The notes beneath the pieces were generated by a model. That model was not told where the DNA came from, searched no databases, and saw only the letters and a program-made list of their open reading frames with translations. A program made the position numbers and the translations under genes. Positions 17,549 to 27,619 of a stretch of 64,000 nt of DNA are shown here, piece after piece (within the stretch, counting starts at the first letter, position 1; each line of letters opens with the position of its first letter). This stretch comes from JANXLO01 sp038231295 (GTDB taxonomy: Bacteria > Armatimonadota > Chthonomonadetes > Chthonomonadales > Chthonomonadaceae), in the NCBI GenBank assembly GCA_038231295.1, contig JBBRLP010000012.1, positions 1 to 64,000 of the forward strand, written 5' to 3'.

Positions 17549-19279
17549 TTAGAGGGTTTTGAGGAAGGCGATCAGGTCGTCTTTGCTGCTCTGTGGCAGC
17601 GCCATATAGTTGACGACCGTGCGATAGGCTTCGCTCTGCGGGTCAAGGTCGCCGACACCCTGCGGGATTGCCAGGCCGCTTGATGCGTGACGAATAATAA
17701 CCTCGTTCAGCGCACTCTCCACCGACTGTCCGGCGAGAACGCGGGCATCGTGCATGTAGGGCGGGCCGGTGAGGGAGACGCCCATGAGTGTCGCAGTGCG
17801 CCAGGTCAGCGGAGTGGCGCGGCCCTGATCGGGCAACGCGACGTCCGTCATCGGGAATCGGGGCGTCAGTCCGTAGTTTGCCAGCCCCAGGTTCTGAAGG
17901 GTAACGAGCTGAGGCGACTGAGTGGGAAACAGCACGTTTGCATCCGCAACGTAACTCGCGATGCTGAGAGGGTCCGAGGCGGGGCCGAGAGTGAAGCGCG
18001 TCGTTGCCAGTCCGGTTCCCATGTTGTGAATGAGCAGGTCGGTAAACAGATAGGCGCGTTTATTGCTCAGGTGGCGGGCGCCGATGCCGCCGCGCTCTGC
18101 CGGGGAGGAGCCAGTGATGGAAACGGGCATATGGCAGCCCACGCAGTTGAGTTTGCCCTGCGTCAGGTCGCGGAGCGCGAGCGGCATCATCCCGCGCTTT
18201 TGCACCGGATCGGGACTCGGATCGTTGACATGGCTGAAATCGGCCCCGAACAGGATTCGTCCGCGATCTTCCGCCGTGGAGCCTTCCGGCACGTTCGGCA
18301 CCAGGTTGGCAGTCTCGCGGGTCGGCGGCGCGATCTGACGAATCATATCGCGGATTCGGCGCAGCTGGTCGGTGGTCAGCGCGGGGAAGGGGTTGGCATC
18401 GCCAATGCTCGAAGGGGTGTTCAGGCCGGGAGAGAAGGGACTTATCAGACCTGCGGGCGCGTTGCCCAGAGCGAACTGAAGCATCGTCGGCCCTGCACCG
18501 CGCAGACCAAACCGAGCGAGACGGATCACGGGACTGCCACCGACGATTTGACGCGATTCCGTATTGCGGTTTTCAAAGCCCTGCAATGGGCTGCCTCCCT
18601 GATCGAGCAGGCCACTAATCGTTGGGGCTTTGTTGGCAAGGACATCTTCGTCGGAAATGGCCTCCATCAAGCCGCGCCCGATATAGGCCGGAGCGGAGCG
18701 CATTCCGATAGAACGCACCAGAGGGTTGCCGGGCAGCGGAGGCAGCGATTTGACGGGAAAGCCGACCTGCGAGCGTTTGTGCAGGATCGGTCCACCCGCA
18801 TCGGGGCGGGAGTTAAACGCGCCTGTCGCAGCATCGTAGTCCCCATAGACCATGAAGGCATCCTGCGTCCGGGCGCGGGAGACCGGCGTCGGTACCTGGC
18901 CTGCGGCATCGTTCTGCGCTTTATGACAGCCGAGGCAGTTGAGCTGATTGAAGAACGGCCCCTGTCCATCGCTGGGATTGATGCGGTTGGCGGTGAAGAT
19001 CGCAAGCCCCTGCGAGAAGGCGTTGCGTTCATCGGCATTCGCGCTCTGAAAAATCAGGTTGTTTATGGAGAGAGCCTTGCCGAAGACTGCACGTGGTGTC
19101 GTCTCAACCTCTGTCACACGGGTTGGGTCTCCAGGCAAAGCGACACTGAGAATATCGTCCTGTGAAAGGGCGTTACGGTCGTTGCTTACATTGCCTCCAC
19201 TCCCGCATCCTACGACGACGAGCAGGCCGGTCAGTCCAAGACCGCCTGCCAGCCACCATTGTAATTTCGTTCGACGCAT
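17549..19279 (-). CDS. DUF1111 di-haem lipoprotein A (putative peroxidase/thiol oxidoreductase)
   Basis: The 576-residue protein carries a lipoprotein signal ending VVVGCGSGG and two haem c attachment sites, NCLGCHKAQ (about residue 115) and NCVGCHMPV (about residue 380). Conserved DUF1111 blocks include IGRGLMEAI, RFGLRGAGPTMLQFA, DRGRILFGADFSHV, LFTDLLIHNMG and a PPYMHDARVL ending. It is thus a periplasmic-face di-haem cytochrome related to MauG/cytochrome c peroxidases. It is probably co-transcribed with the paralogue B, which lies 86 bases upstream. AGAGAGGA precedes the ATG. Confidence 0.88.
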   Translation of the reverse strand: MRRTKLQWWLAGGLGLTGLLVVVGCGSGGNVSNDRNALSQDDILSVALPGDPTRVTEVETTPRAVFGKALSINNLIFQSANADERNAFSQGLAIFTANRINPSDGQGPFFNQLNCLGCHKAQNDAAGQVPTPVSRARTQDAFMVYGDYDAATGAFNSRPDAGGPILHKRSQVGFPVKSLPPLPGNPLVRSIGMRSAPAYIGRGLMEAISDEDVLANKAPTISGLLDQGGSPLQGFENRNTESRQIVGGSPVIRLARFGLRGAGPTMLQFALGNAPAGLISPFSPGLNTPSSIGDANPFPALTTDQLRRIRDMIRQIAPPTRETANLVPNVPEGSTAEDRGRILFGADFSHVNDPSPDPVQKRGMMPLALRDLTQGKLNCVGCHMPVSITGSSPAERGGIGARHLSNKRAYLFTDLLIHNMGTGLATTRFTLGPASDPLSIASYVADANVLFPTQSPQLVTLQNLGLANYGLTPRFPMTDVALPDQGRATPLTWRTATLMGVSLTGPPYMHDARVLAGQSVESALNEVIIRHASSGLAIPQGVGDLDPQSEAYRTVVNYMALPQSSKDDLIAFLKTL

Positions 19280-19304
19280 ACTGATCCTCTCTTAAAGAAA
19301 CTAT

Positions 19305-19346
19305 GGGCGCTTCCACGCAAGTGAACACGCTTGCGTGGAAACGCCC
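19305..19346 (-). other. Strong intercistronic hairpin between the two DUF1111 genes
   Basis: GGGCGCTTCCACGCAAG pairs with CTTGCGTGGAAACGCCC over 17 positions with one mismatch and an eight-base loop. No T run follows on either strand. It lies between genes B and A of the same operon, so differential mRNA stability is a plausible role. Confidence 0.55.
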
Positions 19347-19365
19347 GCTGGTGCAGGAACGGCAA

Positions 19366-20961
19366 TCAGAGTGTTTTCAGGAAGGCGATCAGATCGGCCT
19401 TGCTGTTGACGCCTGTATCAGGCAGAGCGCGATAGCGCATCGCTGAGGTATGCGCTTCGCTGGTCGTATCCACTCCCAGGTTGTCGTGGAAGTCAATCGC
19501 CTGATCCAGCGCTGAGTCGAGACTCTGCGTGGCGAGGACTCTTCCATCATGGAAGAAGGGTGGGCCGATGAGACCGATGCCCATCAGCGGGGGCGTACGC
19601 CACTGCGTAGGATCAGCGCGTCCCTGCCCCGGGAGCACATTATCCGCATCCGCTGGCCCCATATTGTGGATGAGCAGGTCAGCGAAGGGATAGAACCGTT
19701 TGTTGTTGAGATGGCTTGCACCAACTTCTGCCGAAGACTGACCTGTGATCATGATCGGAGTATGACAGCCAGCGCAGTTCAGATTCCGGGTAACAGCCAG
19801 TCCACGCGGCTGGGACGGATCGAAGCCAAAAAGAATTCGGCCTCTGTCTTCTGCGGAACCTGCCACGATGGGGACACGTGCCGGGGGCGCGACCAGTCGG
19901 ATCATGGTACGCAGGTCTCGAATATCCTGTGCGGACAGCTCTAACTGTGGGTTCGGATCAGGGATAGGAGAAGCGATGTTTACGCCCGGAGCAAAGGGAC
20001 TTGTCAGTCCGATCTCCCCGTTCGTGCCGCCGATCATAAACTGGAGCAGGGTTGGCCCTGCGCCACGCAGACCAAAACGACTGAGGCGCGTCACCGGGCT
20101 GCCACCAACGATGGCAGCGGCTTCGTTATTTCGGTTCTCAAACCGTCGTATGCCATCTGCTGCGTTGGGGTCGGGGCTGGGAAACGGTATCTGGTTGTCT
20201 GCCTGCCCGTTGATCTCGCCGTCCGGAATCGCTTCCATCAGTCCACGTCCAATATAGGGAGGCGCCGCACGCATTCCCACCACACGAACGAAAGGCGCTC
20301 CCGGCAGGGGAACCGAGCCATTCAGAGGTTGGCTTGCCAGGGGGGGCGTCAGATTTGCAAAGGGCGACGGAAAGTTCGGATTGTTGGTCAACTGACGAAT
20401 CAGAGGGTCAAGCTGCGCCTGGGGCAGCGGCAGCGGCTGACGGGGGTAACCGGGCAACTGCGCTTTGTGGAAGACGGGACCGAAGGCATCCCCGCGAGGC
20501 CGGAATTCTCCCGTTGAGGCGAGGAAATCCCCGAACAGCACGAACGCATCTTCCGAGCGAGCGCGGGAAGCTGGGGTCGCGACGACGCCCGGCTGTTGTG
20601 CCATGTGGCAGCCCAGGCAGTTGCGCTGATTGAAGTAGGGACCTTCGCCATCATTAACTCCTAATCGCGGAGCCGTAAAGATCGCTAACCCTTTGTTGAA
20701 GTGGTCGAGTTCTTCGCTGGTGGCACTGGGGTAGATGAGCGAGTTGGCAGAGAGCGATTTGGCATACTGATCGCGGGGGATCGTCTCTGCGTCTGCCACA
20801 CGAGACAGATCGATAAGACCTGACACGCTGGTGACATCGTCGTCAGAAACGGCGTTTTTGTTGTTTGATACCGACCCGCCTGAGCCACAGCCGACGCCTA
20901 ACATGGCGACAAAGAGGCTGATTCCGGCTCCAGCCCACCAGTTGACGGGAATTTTTTTCAT
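19366..20961 (-). CDS. DUF1111 di-haem lipoprotein B (paralogue of A)
   Basis: The 531-residue protein has the same order as A: a lipoprotein signal (MLGVGCGSGG), NCLGCHMAQ, IGRGLMEAIPDGE, RFGLRGAGPTLLQFM, DRGRILFGFDPS, NCAGCHTPI, LLIHNMG and PPFFHDGRVL. AAGGAGG stands before the ATG. A and B clearly arose by tandem duplication. They differ by an extra Pro-rich insert in B around residues 180-215 and a longer C-terminal region in A. Electron partner and substrate are unknown. Confidence 0.88.
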   Translation of the reverse strand: MKKIPVNWWAGAGISLFVAMLGVGCGSGGSVSNNKNAVSDDDVTSVSGLIDLSRVADAETIPRDQYAKSLSANSLIYPSATSEELDHFNKGLAIFTAPRLGVNDGEGPYFNQRNCLGCHMAQQPGVVATPASRARSEDAFVLFGDFLASTGEFRPRGDAFGPVFHKAQLPGYPRQPLPLPQAQLDPLIRQLTNNPNFPSPFANLTPPLASQPLNGSVPLPGAPFVRVVGMRAAPPYIGRGLMEAIPDGEINGQADNQIPFPSPDPNAADGIRRFENRNNEAAAIVGGSPVTRLSRFGLRGAGPTLLQFMIGGTNGEIGLTSPFAPGVNIASPIPDPNPQLELSAQDIRDLRTMIRLVAPPARVPIVAGSAEDRGRILFGFDPSQPRGLAVTRNLNCAGCHTPIMITGQSSAEVGASHLNNKRFYPFADLLIHNMGPADADNVLPGQGRADPTQWRTPPLMGIGLIGPPFFHDGRVLATQSLDSALDQAIDFHDNLGVDTTSEAHTSAMRYRALPDTGVNSKADLIAFLKTL

Positions 20962-21345
20962 GCTGATCCTCCTTAAGAGCGCGATTGCTAACTACTGCGT
21001 TTCGCCCGGCGTTTTGGGCTGACTGCACAGCCTTTCGATTGCCAGGTCGTGTACGATTTCCACCGCCCGGTCATAATAGCCGCAGGCTCATCTTGCAGAT
21101 ATTTCTGCGTAGGCGATGCTGCACCTATCGGCGTCTATGTAACGGGTAAAAACGCGGGGCAGAATTTCTTGACTGACATGATACATGGCACCGCCAGTTC
21201 CATCTCATAAAAACGACACCGGGTTCGGGAGCGCAGGGTGTTCGGCAGATAGGGATATACCTCTTGCACCTTCCGAGAGTGACTCTTCGCGAACAGATAG
21301 GCTGGTTCCTGCTTACTTTGCGTAAAATTTCACCCTCGAAGATTT
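20962..21345. other. Intergenic region upstream of the DUF1111 operon
   Basis: About 380 bases lie between the start of DUF1111-B and the stop of the recD2-like gene; both genes are on the minus strand. I see no gene. It must hold the DUF1111 promoter but I cannot place one with confidence. A 46-codon plus-strand frame at 21185 lacks a ribosome-binding site. Confidence 0.45.
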
Positions 21346-23619
21346 TTATCCGGCGAATTCCCCTACCGGATGGTCATATTGCTCCCGAAGGCGGTCGGCG
21401 AGGCGGGTATAACGGCGCGTGGTCTTGTTGTTCTGCACGGCGCGGGCGATGGCCCGTTTGTCGCCGACAAGCAGGCAGAGGTCGCGGGCGCGGGTCAGGC
21501 CGGTGTAGAGGAGATTGCGCTGGAGCATCATATACTGACTGGAGTGCAGGACCAGCACGACGGCCCGGTACTCCGAGCCTTGCGATTTGTGGTAGCTCAG
21601 GGCGTAGGCCAACTGGAGTTCATCGTAATCGGCAAAGTCGTATTCGACGATGGTTTCGGGGTACTGGACGAGCAGAATCTGGTCGTCGGGCTTGATATCG
21701 AGGACGGAGCCGATATCGCCGTTGAAGACGTTCTTGTCGTAATTGTTGACGAACTGGATCACGCGGTCGCCGATGCGGAAGCGGCGGGAGCCACGCAGGA
21801 GTTCGGGGCGTCGTCCGGTGGGGTCGGCGGGATTGAGCGCCTCCTGGAGCAGTTCGTTCAGGTAGTCCACGCCGAGCGTTCCGCGCTTCATCGGGGTCAG
21901 CACCTGAATCGCCTCGCCGCGATAGCCAAGGGCGGGCAGAGACTTGCGGACGAGTTTGACGATCTCCGTCGCGCCGTCCGCGCTGTCCTCGATCTCGATC
22001 CAGAGGCAGTTCTTGTCGCCGCGCTCCTGTGGCGGCACGAGGGTCGGAAATTGTCCCTGCCGAATCCGGTGCGCGTTGGTGACGATGAGGCTGGCCTGCG
22101 CCTGCCGGAACACCTGGGTCAGGCGGATAGACGGCACGACCTCAGAGGACAGCAGATCGCCCAGCACGTTGCCCGCCCCGACGGACGGGAGTTGGTCGCT
22201 GTCCCCCACGAAGACAATCTGCGCCTGCTCCGGGACGGCTTTGAGGAGATTGTTCGCCAGCACCGCGTCCAGCATGGAGACTTCGTCGGCAATCAGCACG
22301 TCGCAGGGCAGCGGGTTGTTCTCGTTGAACTGAAAATTGCGGGAGGCGGGGTCGAACTTAAGCAGGCGATGAATGGTCTGCGCGTCCCGCCCGGTGACTT
22401 CGGCGAGGCGTTTGGCGGCCCTTCCGGTTGGGGAGACCAGCAGTATCCGCTTCTTCTGCGCGTCGAAAGCGGCGGCAATGGTGTTGGTAGTGAGGGTTTT
22501 GCCGGTTCCCGGCCCGCCCGTGAGGATGAAGAAGCGGTTTTCGAGGGCCAGCGCGACGGCCTCCCGCTGTTCGGGGGAGAGTTCAATTCCCTGCGTGGCC
22601 TCCTGCTTTGCCAGCCACACCGCCAGTTTGTCGCGGGAGAGCGGCTTCGGGAGCGGCAGCAGCAGACGGCGGCGCACCTGCCCCGCCAGCCCGACTTCGG
22701 TATAGAACATGGCCGGGTGGTAGAAAGCCCGCATCGCACGGCCCGCCATCTCGATTTCGGGAATCTCCTCGGCTTTCACGGTTTCCGCCGACGCCATCGC
22801 CTCCAGTACCGGGGTCAGCTTCTCCGCCTCGACGCCCAGAATCTCCGCCGCCGACTGAAGCAGTTTCGGCTCCGGCAGGTAGAGATGCCCGAAGTCGGTG
22901 GCTTCCGAGAGGGTGTAGAGCAGGCCGGCCTCCAGGCGCTGTTCGCTGTCTATCGCCACGCCCAACTGCTGCGCGATCTTGTCCGCCGTCTTGAACCCGA
23001 TGCCCCAGATGTCCTGCGCCAGCCGATAGGGGTTGGCTTCGACGGTGGCAATCGCCCGGTCCCCGTAGGTCTTATAGATTTTGACGGCGTAGGTCGCGGA
23101 GACGCCTTTCGACTGGAGGAACAGCATTACGTTACGGATTTCGCGCTGTTCGTCCCAGGCTTTCTGGATCATCGCGACGCGCTTCTCACCAATCCCCTCG
23201 ACGCGCAACAGAGTACGCGGGTCGTTCTCGATGACCTCCAGCGTCTCCAGCCCGAACAACTCCACCATCCGCTTCGCCATCACCGGCCCGATGCCTTTGA
23301 TAAGCCCGCTGCCCAGATACTTCTCGATAGCGAAAGCGGTCGCGGGCTTGCTGGTGTGGTAGCGCTCGACCGCGAACTGCCGCCCGAACTCCTTATGCGC
23401 CGTCCAGCGTCCCTCGCACGTCAACTGCTCCCCCACGACCGGATTGGAGAAGTTTCCCACCAGTGTCACGAGGTCTCGCGCCCCCTCCACCGCCAGCCGT
23501 CCCACCGTGTAGCCGCTCTCTTCGCTGTGAAACGTGATGCGTTCCAAAACCCCCGTCACCGCTTCCAGGCGGACAGCGGGATTCGGCTCCGTGTTTTGTG
23601 GGGATCGGGGGTCGGTCAT
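21346..23619 (-). CDS. recD2: RecD2-type 5'-3' DNA helicase
   Basis: The 757-residue product has the RecD2 layout. An OB-like N-terminus is followed by tandem helix-hairpin-helix segments (LLRVEGIGEKRVAMI; DIWGIGFKTADKIA). The superfamily 1 helicase motifs are ILTGGPGTGKTLTTNTI (Walker A), DVLIADEVSMLD (Walker B), FVGDSDQLPSVGAG and, at the end, ALSYHKSQGSEYRAVVLVL. No RecB/RecC genes are nearby, as expected for RecD2. The ATG at 23619 is chosen because similarity begins just after it. The upstream Uma2 gene ends 22 bases earlier, so the two may be co-transcribed. Confidence 0.9.
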   Translation of the reverse strand: MTDPRSPQNTEPNPAVRLEAVTGVLERITFHSEESGYTVGRLAVEGARDLVTLVGNFSNPVVGEQLTCEGRWTAHKEFGRQFAVERYHTSKPATAFAIEKYLGSGLIKGIGPVMAKRMVELFGLETLEVIENDPRTLLRVEGIGEKRVAMIQKAWDEQREIRNVMLFLQSKGVSATYAVKIYKTYGDRAIATVEANPYRLAQDIWGIGFKTADKIAQQLGVAIDSEQRLEAGLLYTLSEATDFGHLYLPEPKLLQSAAEILGVEAEKLTPVLEAMASAETVKAEEIPEIEMAGRAMRAFYHPAMFYTEVGLAGQVRRRLLLPLPKPLSRDKLAVWLAKQEATQGIELSPEQREAVALALENRFFILTGGPGTGKTLTTNTIAAAFDAQKKRILLVSPTGRAAKRLAEVTGRDAQTIHRLLKFDPASRNFQFNENNPLPCDVLIADEVSMLDAVLANNLLKAVPEQAQIVFVGDSDQLPSVGAGNVLGDLLSSEVVPSIRLTQVFRQAQASLIVTNAHRIRQGQFPTLVPPQERGDKNCLWIEIEDSADGATEIVKLVRKSLPALGYRGEAIQVLTPMKRGTLGVDYLNELLQEALNPADPTGRRPELLRGSRRFRIGDRVIQFVNNYDKNVFNGDIGSVLDIKPDDQILLVQYPETIVEYDFADYDELQLAYALSYHKSQGSEYRAVVLVLHSSQYMMLQRNLLYTGLTRARDLCLLVGDKRAIARAVQNNKTTRRYTRLADRLREQYDHPVGEFAG

Positions 23620-23641
23620 AAACGGTCGTGTCTCGGGACGG

Positions 23642-24283
23642 TCAGGCAGAAAACAGCGCGGTAAGCGTCTCGAACACATCCGGGCGGGTCTCATGCAGTA
23701 TCCACTCCGCCTGAAGCGTCAAATCCGGTAAAGCCAGAAAACGGATCGGCCCTGCGGTAATCACTGTCTGCGCGTAACCCGTCTCCTCCCGCACCAGCAT
23801 TCGTATCTCCTGTTTGCGGAGGTCAATGAAGACGAGTTCCGGGACACCCAGCCGAAAATAGTCGGCTTCCAAAGCTCGCAAATCGGAGGGCCGGTCGTGT
23901 GGGGAGACCACTTCGAGGATCAGGTCGGGTGCGCCATAGACGGCCTTCTGCTGTACAATCGCCATTCGCTCCTGCCGCACGAACAGCAAGTCGGGCATTC
24001 GGCCTCCGAACTCATCGCTCCGCACCATGATCCGCGAACTCAGCATCCGGCCCAGACTGCGCTTCTGCACATAGACACCAAGCACATGATAGAGCCAGGC
24101 TGTACAGAGTTCATGATCGAGTTGTACCATCGGTATCTCCACAATCACGCCATCTACCAACTCGACGAAACGTCCCTCCGACATTTCGAGGAAGCGTTCA
24201 AACGAGATCGGACGTTCTCCGACATGCACCACGCGAGCTTCAATACTCTCCTCCGTTTCGGTTTCCAGAAGCAGACTGCTCAT
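23642..24283 (-). CDS. Uma2 (DUF820) family PD-(D/E)XK nuclease-fold protein
   Basis: GAGGAGG stands before the ATG at 24283. The 213-residue protein shows the Uma2 core: FVELVDGVIVE, then GRMPDLLFVR, APDLILEVVSPHDR and VPELVFIDLRKQEI, the last three lining the PD-(D/E)XK metal site. Family members are common, often multicopy and of unclear role, with a nuclease fold. It sits just upstream of the recD2-like gene. Confidence 0.85.
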   Translation of the reverse strand: MSSLLLETETEESIEARVVHVGERPISFERFLEMSEGRFVELVDGVIVEIPMVQLDHELCTAWLYHVLGVYVQKRSLGRMLSSRIMVRSDEFGGRMPDLLFVRQERMAIVQQKAVYGAPDLILEVVSPHDRPSDLRALEADYFRLGVPELVFIDLRKQEIRMLVREETGYAQTVITAGPIRFLALPDLTLQAEWILHETRPDVFETLTALFSA

Positions 24284-24607
24284 GCGCGTTTCCTCCTCAC
24301 AAACCACTGAGACTATGATACCATAGCCGTCTCCAGACCTATTGTTGATACACCGCAAAGTTACGGATTTCCAGAACCTCTCATCCGTTGAATTGCTTGA
24401 AGCGTCCGATGCAGAATCGCAAAATGCGAATGCTCGCAGGCCGCCACTTCATCGGCAGTCCTGCCGTCTATCGAGCGAATATCGCTGGTTCTCAAACACG
24501 ATTTTACCCTATCGAACTTCTTCACGTCAAAGCCATTCGAGGAGAACCTCCATGGGAAAGACGCACGGAATTGGCTGGTAGCGTTTGTATCGCTCCTGCG
24601 ACGAATA

Positions 24608-24643
24608 CAGCGACATTCTCGCTGGCAAGCGAGAATGTCGCTG
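24608..24643. repeat. Perfect 16-bp inverted repeat with 4-base loop upstream of lepA
   Basis: CAGCGACATTCTCGCT and AGCGAGAATGTCGCTG enclose GGCA. The stem has no mismatch and no T run follows. It lies 26 bases upstream of the lepA -10 hexamer. It could be a REP-like mobile palindrome or a regulator site. Confidence 0.6.
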
Positions 24644-24668
24644 GAGAAGAGCGGGAAAGTTGACGCTA

Positions 24669-24677
24669 TGCTATAAT
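24669..24677 (+). promoter_or_regulatory. Extended -10 promoter element for lepA
   Basis: TGCTATAAT lies 22 bases before the lepA ATG. A TTGACG is present but only five bases upstream of the -10 hexamer, too close to be its -35. Transcription from here would give a very short leader. Confidence 0.55.
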
Positions 24678-24698
24678 GTAGCAGGAGCAATTGACACT

Positions 24699-26498
<1,800 letters not shown>

Positions 26499-26500
26499 CG

Positions 26501-26863
26501 ATGGCACAGGCGAGAGAAAGGATGCCAGGAATGGATGTACTGATTGCGGAGCCTCCTCCATTAAATAGGGATGTACATGGCGTTTGGCGTGTAGGCGGCA
26601 CACGGATTCCATTGGAGACGGTTATAGAGGAGTACCGAAACGGGGCGGATGCGGATGAAATCGCTTATAATTACGACTCCCTGCAACTCGCTGACATCCA
26701 TGCGGTCATCTCTTACTATCTCCGACATCCTGACGAGATAGCTGTCTATCTTGCTGAACGAGCGAAACAGTCAGAGCAGATACGCGCAGAAAACGAGCGC
26801 CGTTCCCCCTCTGAAGGCTGGCGTGAGCGATTGCTGACACGTCGTCCAACCGTCGAGCGATGA
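26501..26863 (+). CDS. DUF433 antitoxin-like protein
   Basis: The 120-residue product contains the DUF433 helix-turn-helix-like core: HGVWRVGGTRIPLETVIEEY, GADADEIAYNYDSLQLADIHAVISYYLRH split by a short loop. It is the usual antitoxin partner of DUF5615 proteins. The ATG at 26501 directly follows the lepA stop; a GTG six bases earlier and an ATG at 26522 are alternatives. It overlaps the DUF5615 gene by four bases (ATGA). Confidence 0.85.
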   Translation: MAQARERMPGMDVLIAEPPPLNRDVHGVWRVGGTRIPLETVIEEYRNGADADEIAYNYDSLQLADIHAVISYYLRHPDEIAVYLAERAKQSEQIRAENERRSPSEGWRERLLTRRPTVER

Positions 26864-27219
26864 CAACCCTCAAGTTTCTGGCAGACGAAAATCTTCATGG
26901 AGCCATCGTGCGTGGTCTGTTACGTCATCAGCCCGACCTGAATATTGTTAGGGTGCAAGACGTGGGCCTCTCAGGAGCTGACGATCCGACGGTACTCGAG
27001 CGGGCTGCCAGGTATGATCGGCTTCTGCTTACCCATGACGTGACAACGATCACGCGCTTCGCTTATGACCGCGTAGCTCAGGGGCTACCAATGCCCGGTG
27101 TTATCGAAGTCAAAAGCACGATGGGGCATGGACAGGCCATTGAAGAAATTCTGCTGGTGGCTTCGTGTAGTTTACCAAACGAACATGAAGGATATGTGCG
27201 CTATCTCCCGTTAAAATGA
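26860..27219 (+). CDS. DUF5615 PIN-like toxin
   Basis: The 119-residue protein matches the DUF5615 (PIN-like, Mut7-C-type) pattern: LKFLADENLHGAIVRGLL with the first acidic residues, VQDVGLSGADDPTVLERAA, and RLLLTHDVTTI with the next Asp. It is predicted to be an RNase toxin neutralised by the DUF433 protein encoded just upstream. A terminator follows at 27250. Confidence 0.85.
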   Translation: MTTLKFLADENLHGAIVRGLLRHQPDLNIVRVQDVGLSGADDPTVLERAARYDRLLLTHDVTTITRFAYDRVAQGLPMPGVIEVKSTMGHGQAIEEILLVASCSLPNEHEGYVRYLPLK

Positions 27220-27619
27220 AGTGCCGCAGTTCTGCATGGTATTCCTGACGCCTCTGTCGCCTGAACGCGAGAGGGGCTTTTTGTTCGTCGTGGTCTTGCC
27301 GGAGGTTGAAAACCTCTGGCAGGAAAGAGCGGTCGTCCTACGGACGAAGCGGTCGGAAGGTTCGGGTCGTCGGGTTAGCTATGGAGTTTACGCAGGAGTT
27401 CACTCCGGCGCAAACCTCACGGACGATAAACCAACCCGGAACCTCTTGCATTTCCGTCTGCAAGACGTTTGCACTTTAATGACGGGGGTTTTCAACCCCC
27501 GGCCAAACCCCCGGCCAAACTTGCAGGGAACCGGCGGCGAAATATCGAAATCAATCAGGCAGTTCGAAAACGTATTGAAGAGCAGAGGATTGCGTTTTGG
27601 AAGAAGGAGCGAACAAGGA
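27220..27619. other. 400-base leader region with several hairpins
   Basis: Between the toxin gene and the second DUF1003 gene. After the terminator at 27250 come TGCCGGAGGTT-GAA-AACCTCTGGCA (27297-27321) and GGGGGTT-TTC-AACCCCC (27484-27500), then a short tandem CGGCCAAACC repeat (27500-27520). The open frame that spans it is poor in coding character. A structured leader or small RNA is possible. Confidence 0.4.
27250..27283 (+). terminator. Probable terminator after the toxin-antitoxin pair
   Basis: CCTCT-gt-CGC pairs with GCG-AGAGG around a six-base loop with a two-base bulge, followed by GGGC and TTTTT. It lies 30 bases past the DUF5615 stop. Confidence 0.55.

Larger units (their letters stand above)
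24284..24698. other. Intergenic region between divergent Uma2 and lepA genes
   Basis: About 415 bases without a credible gene. It holds the lepA extended -10 at 24669 and a perfect 16-bp inverted repeat at 24608-24643. A 109-codon minus-strand frame (24361-24690) runs through that palindrome and lacks a start signal. Its last 50 residues look vaguely protein-like and could be a relic, but I cannot identify it. Confidence 0.45.

Noticed and set aside
21185..21325. 46-codon frame in the gap after the recD2-like gene
   Set aside because: No ribosome-binding site, no hydrophobic or conserved pattern, and promoter sequences for the neighbouring operon are expected there.
24361..24690. 109-codon minus-strand frame upstream of the Uma2 gene
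   Set aside because: It includes the perfect palindrome at 24608-24643, lacks a ribosome-binding site and matches no family I know; at best a relic.
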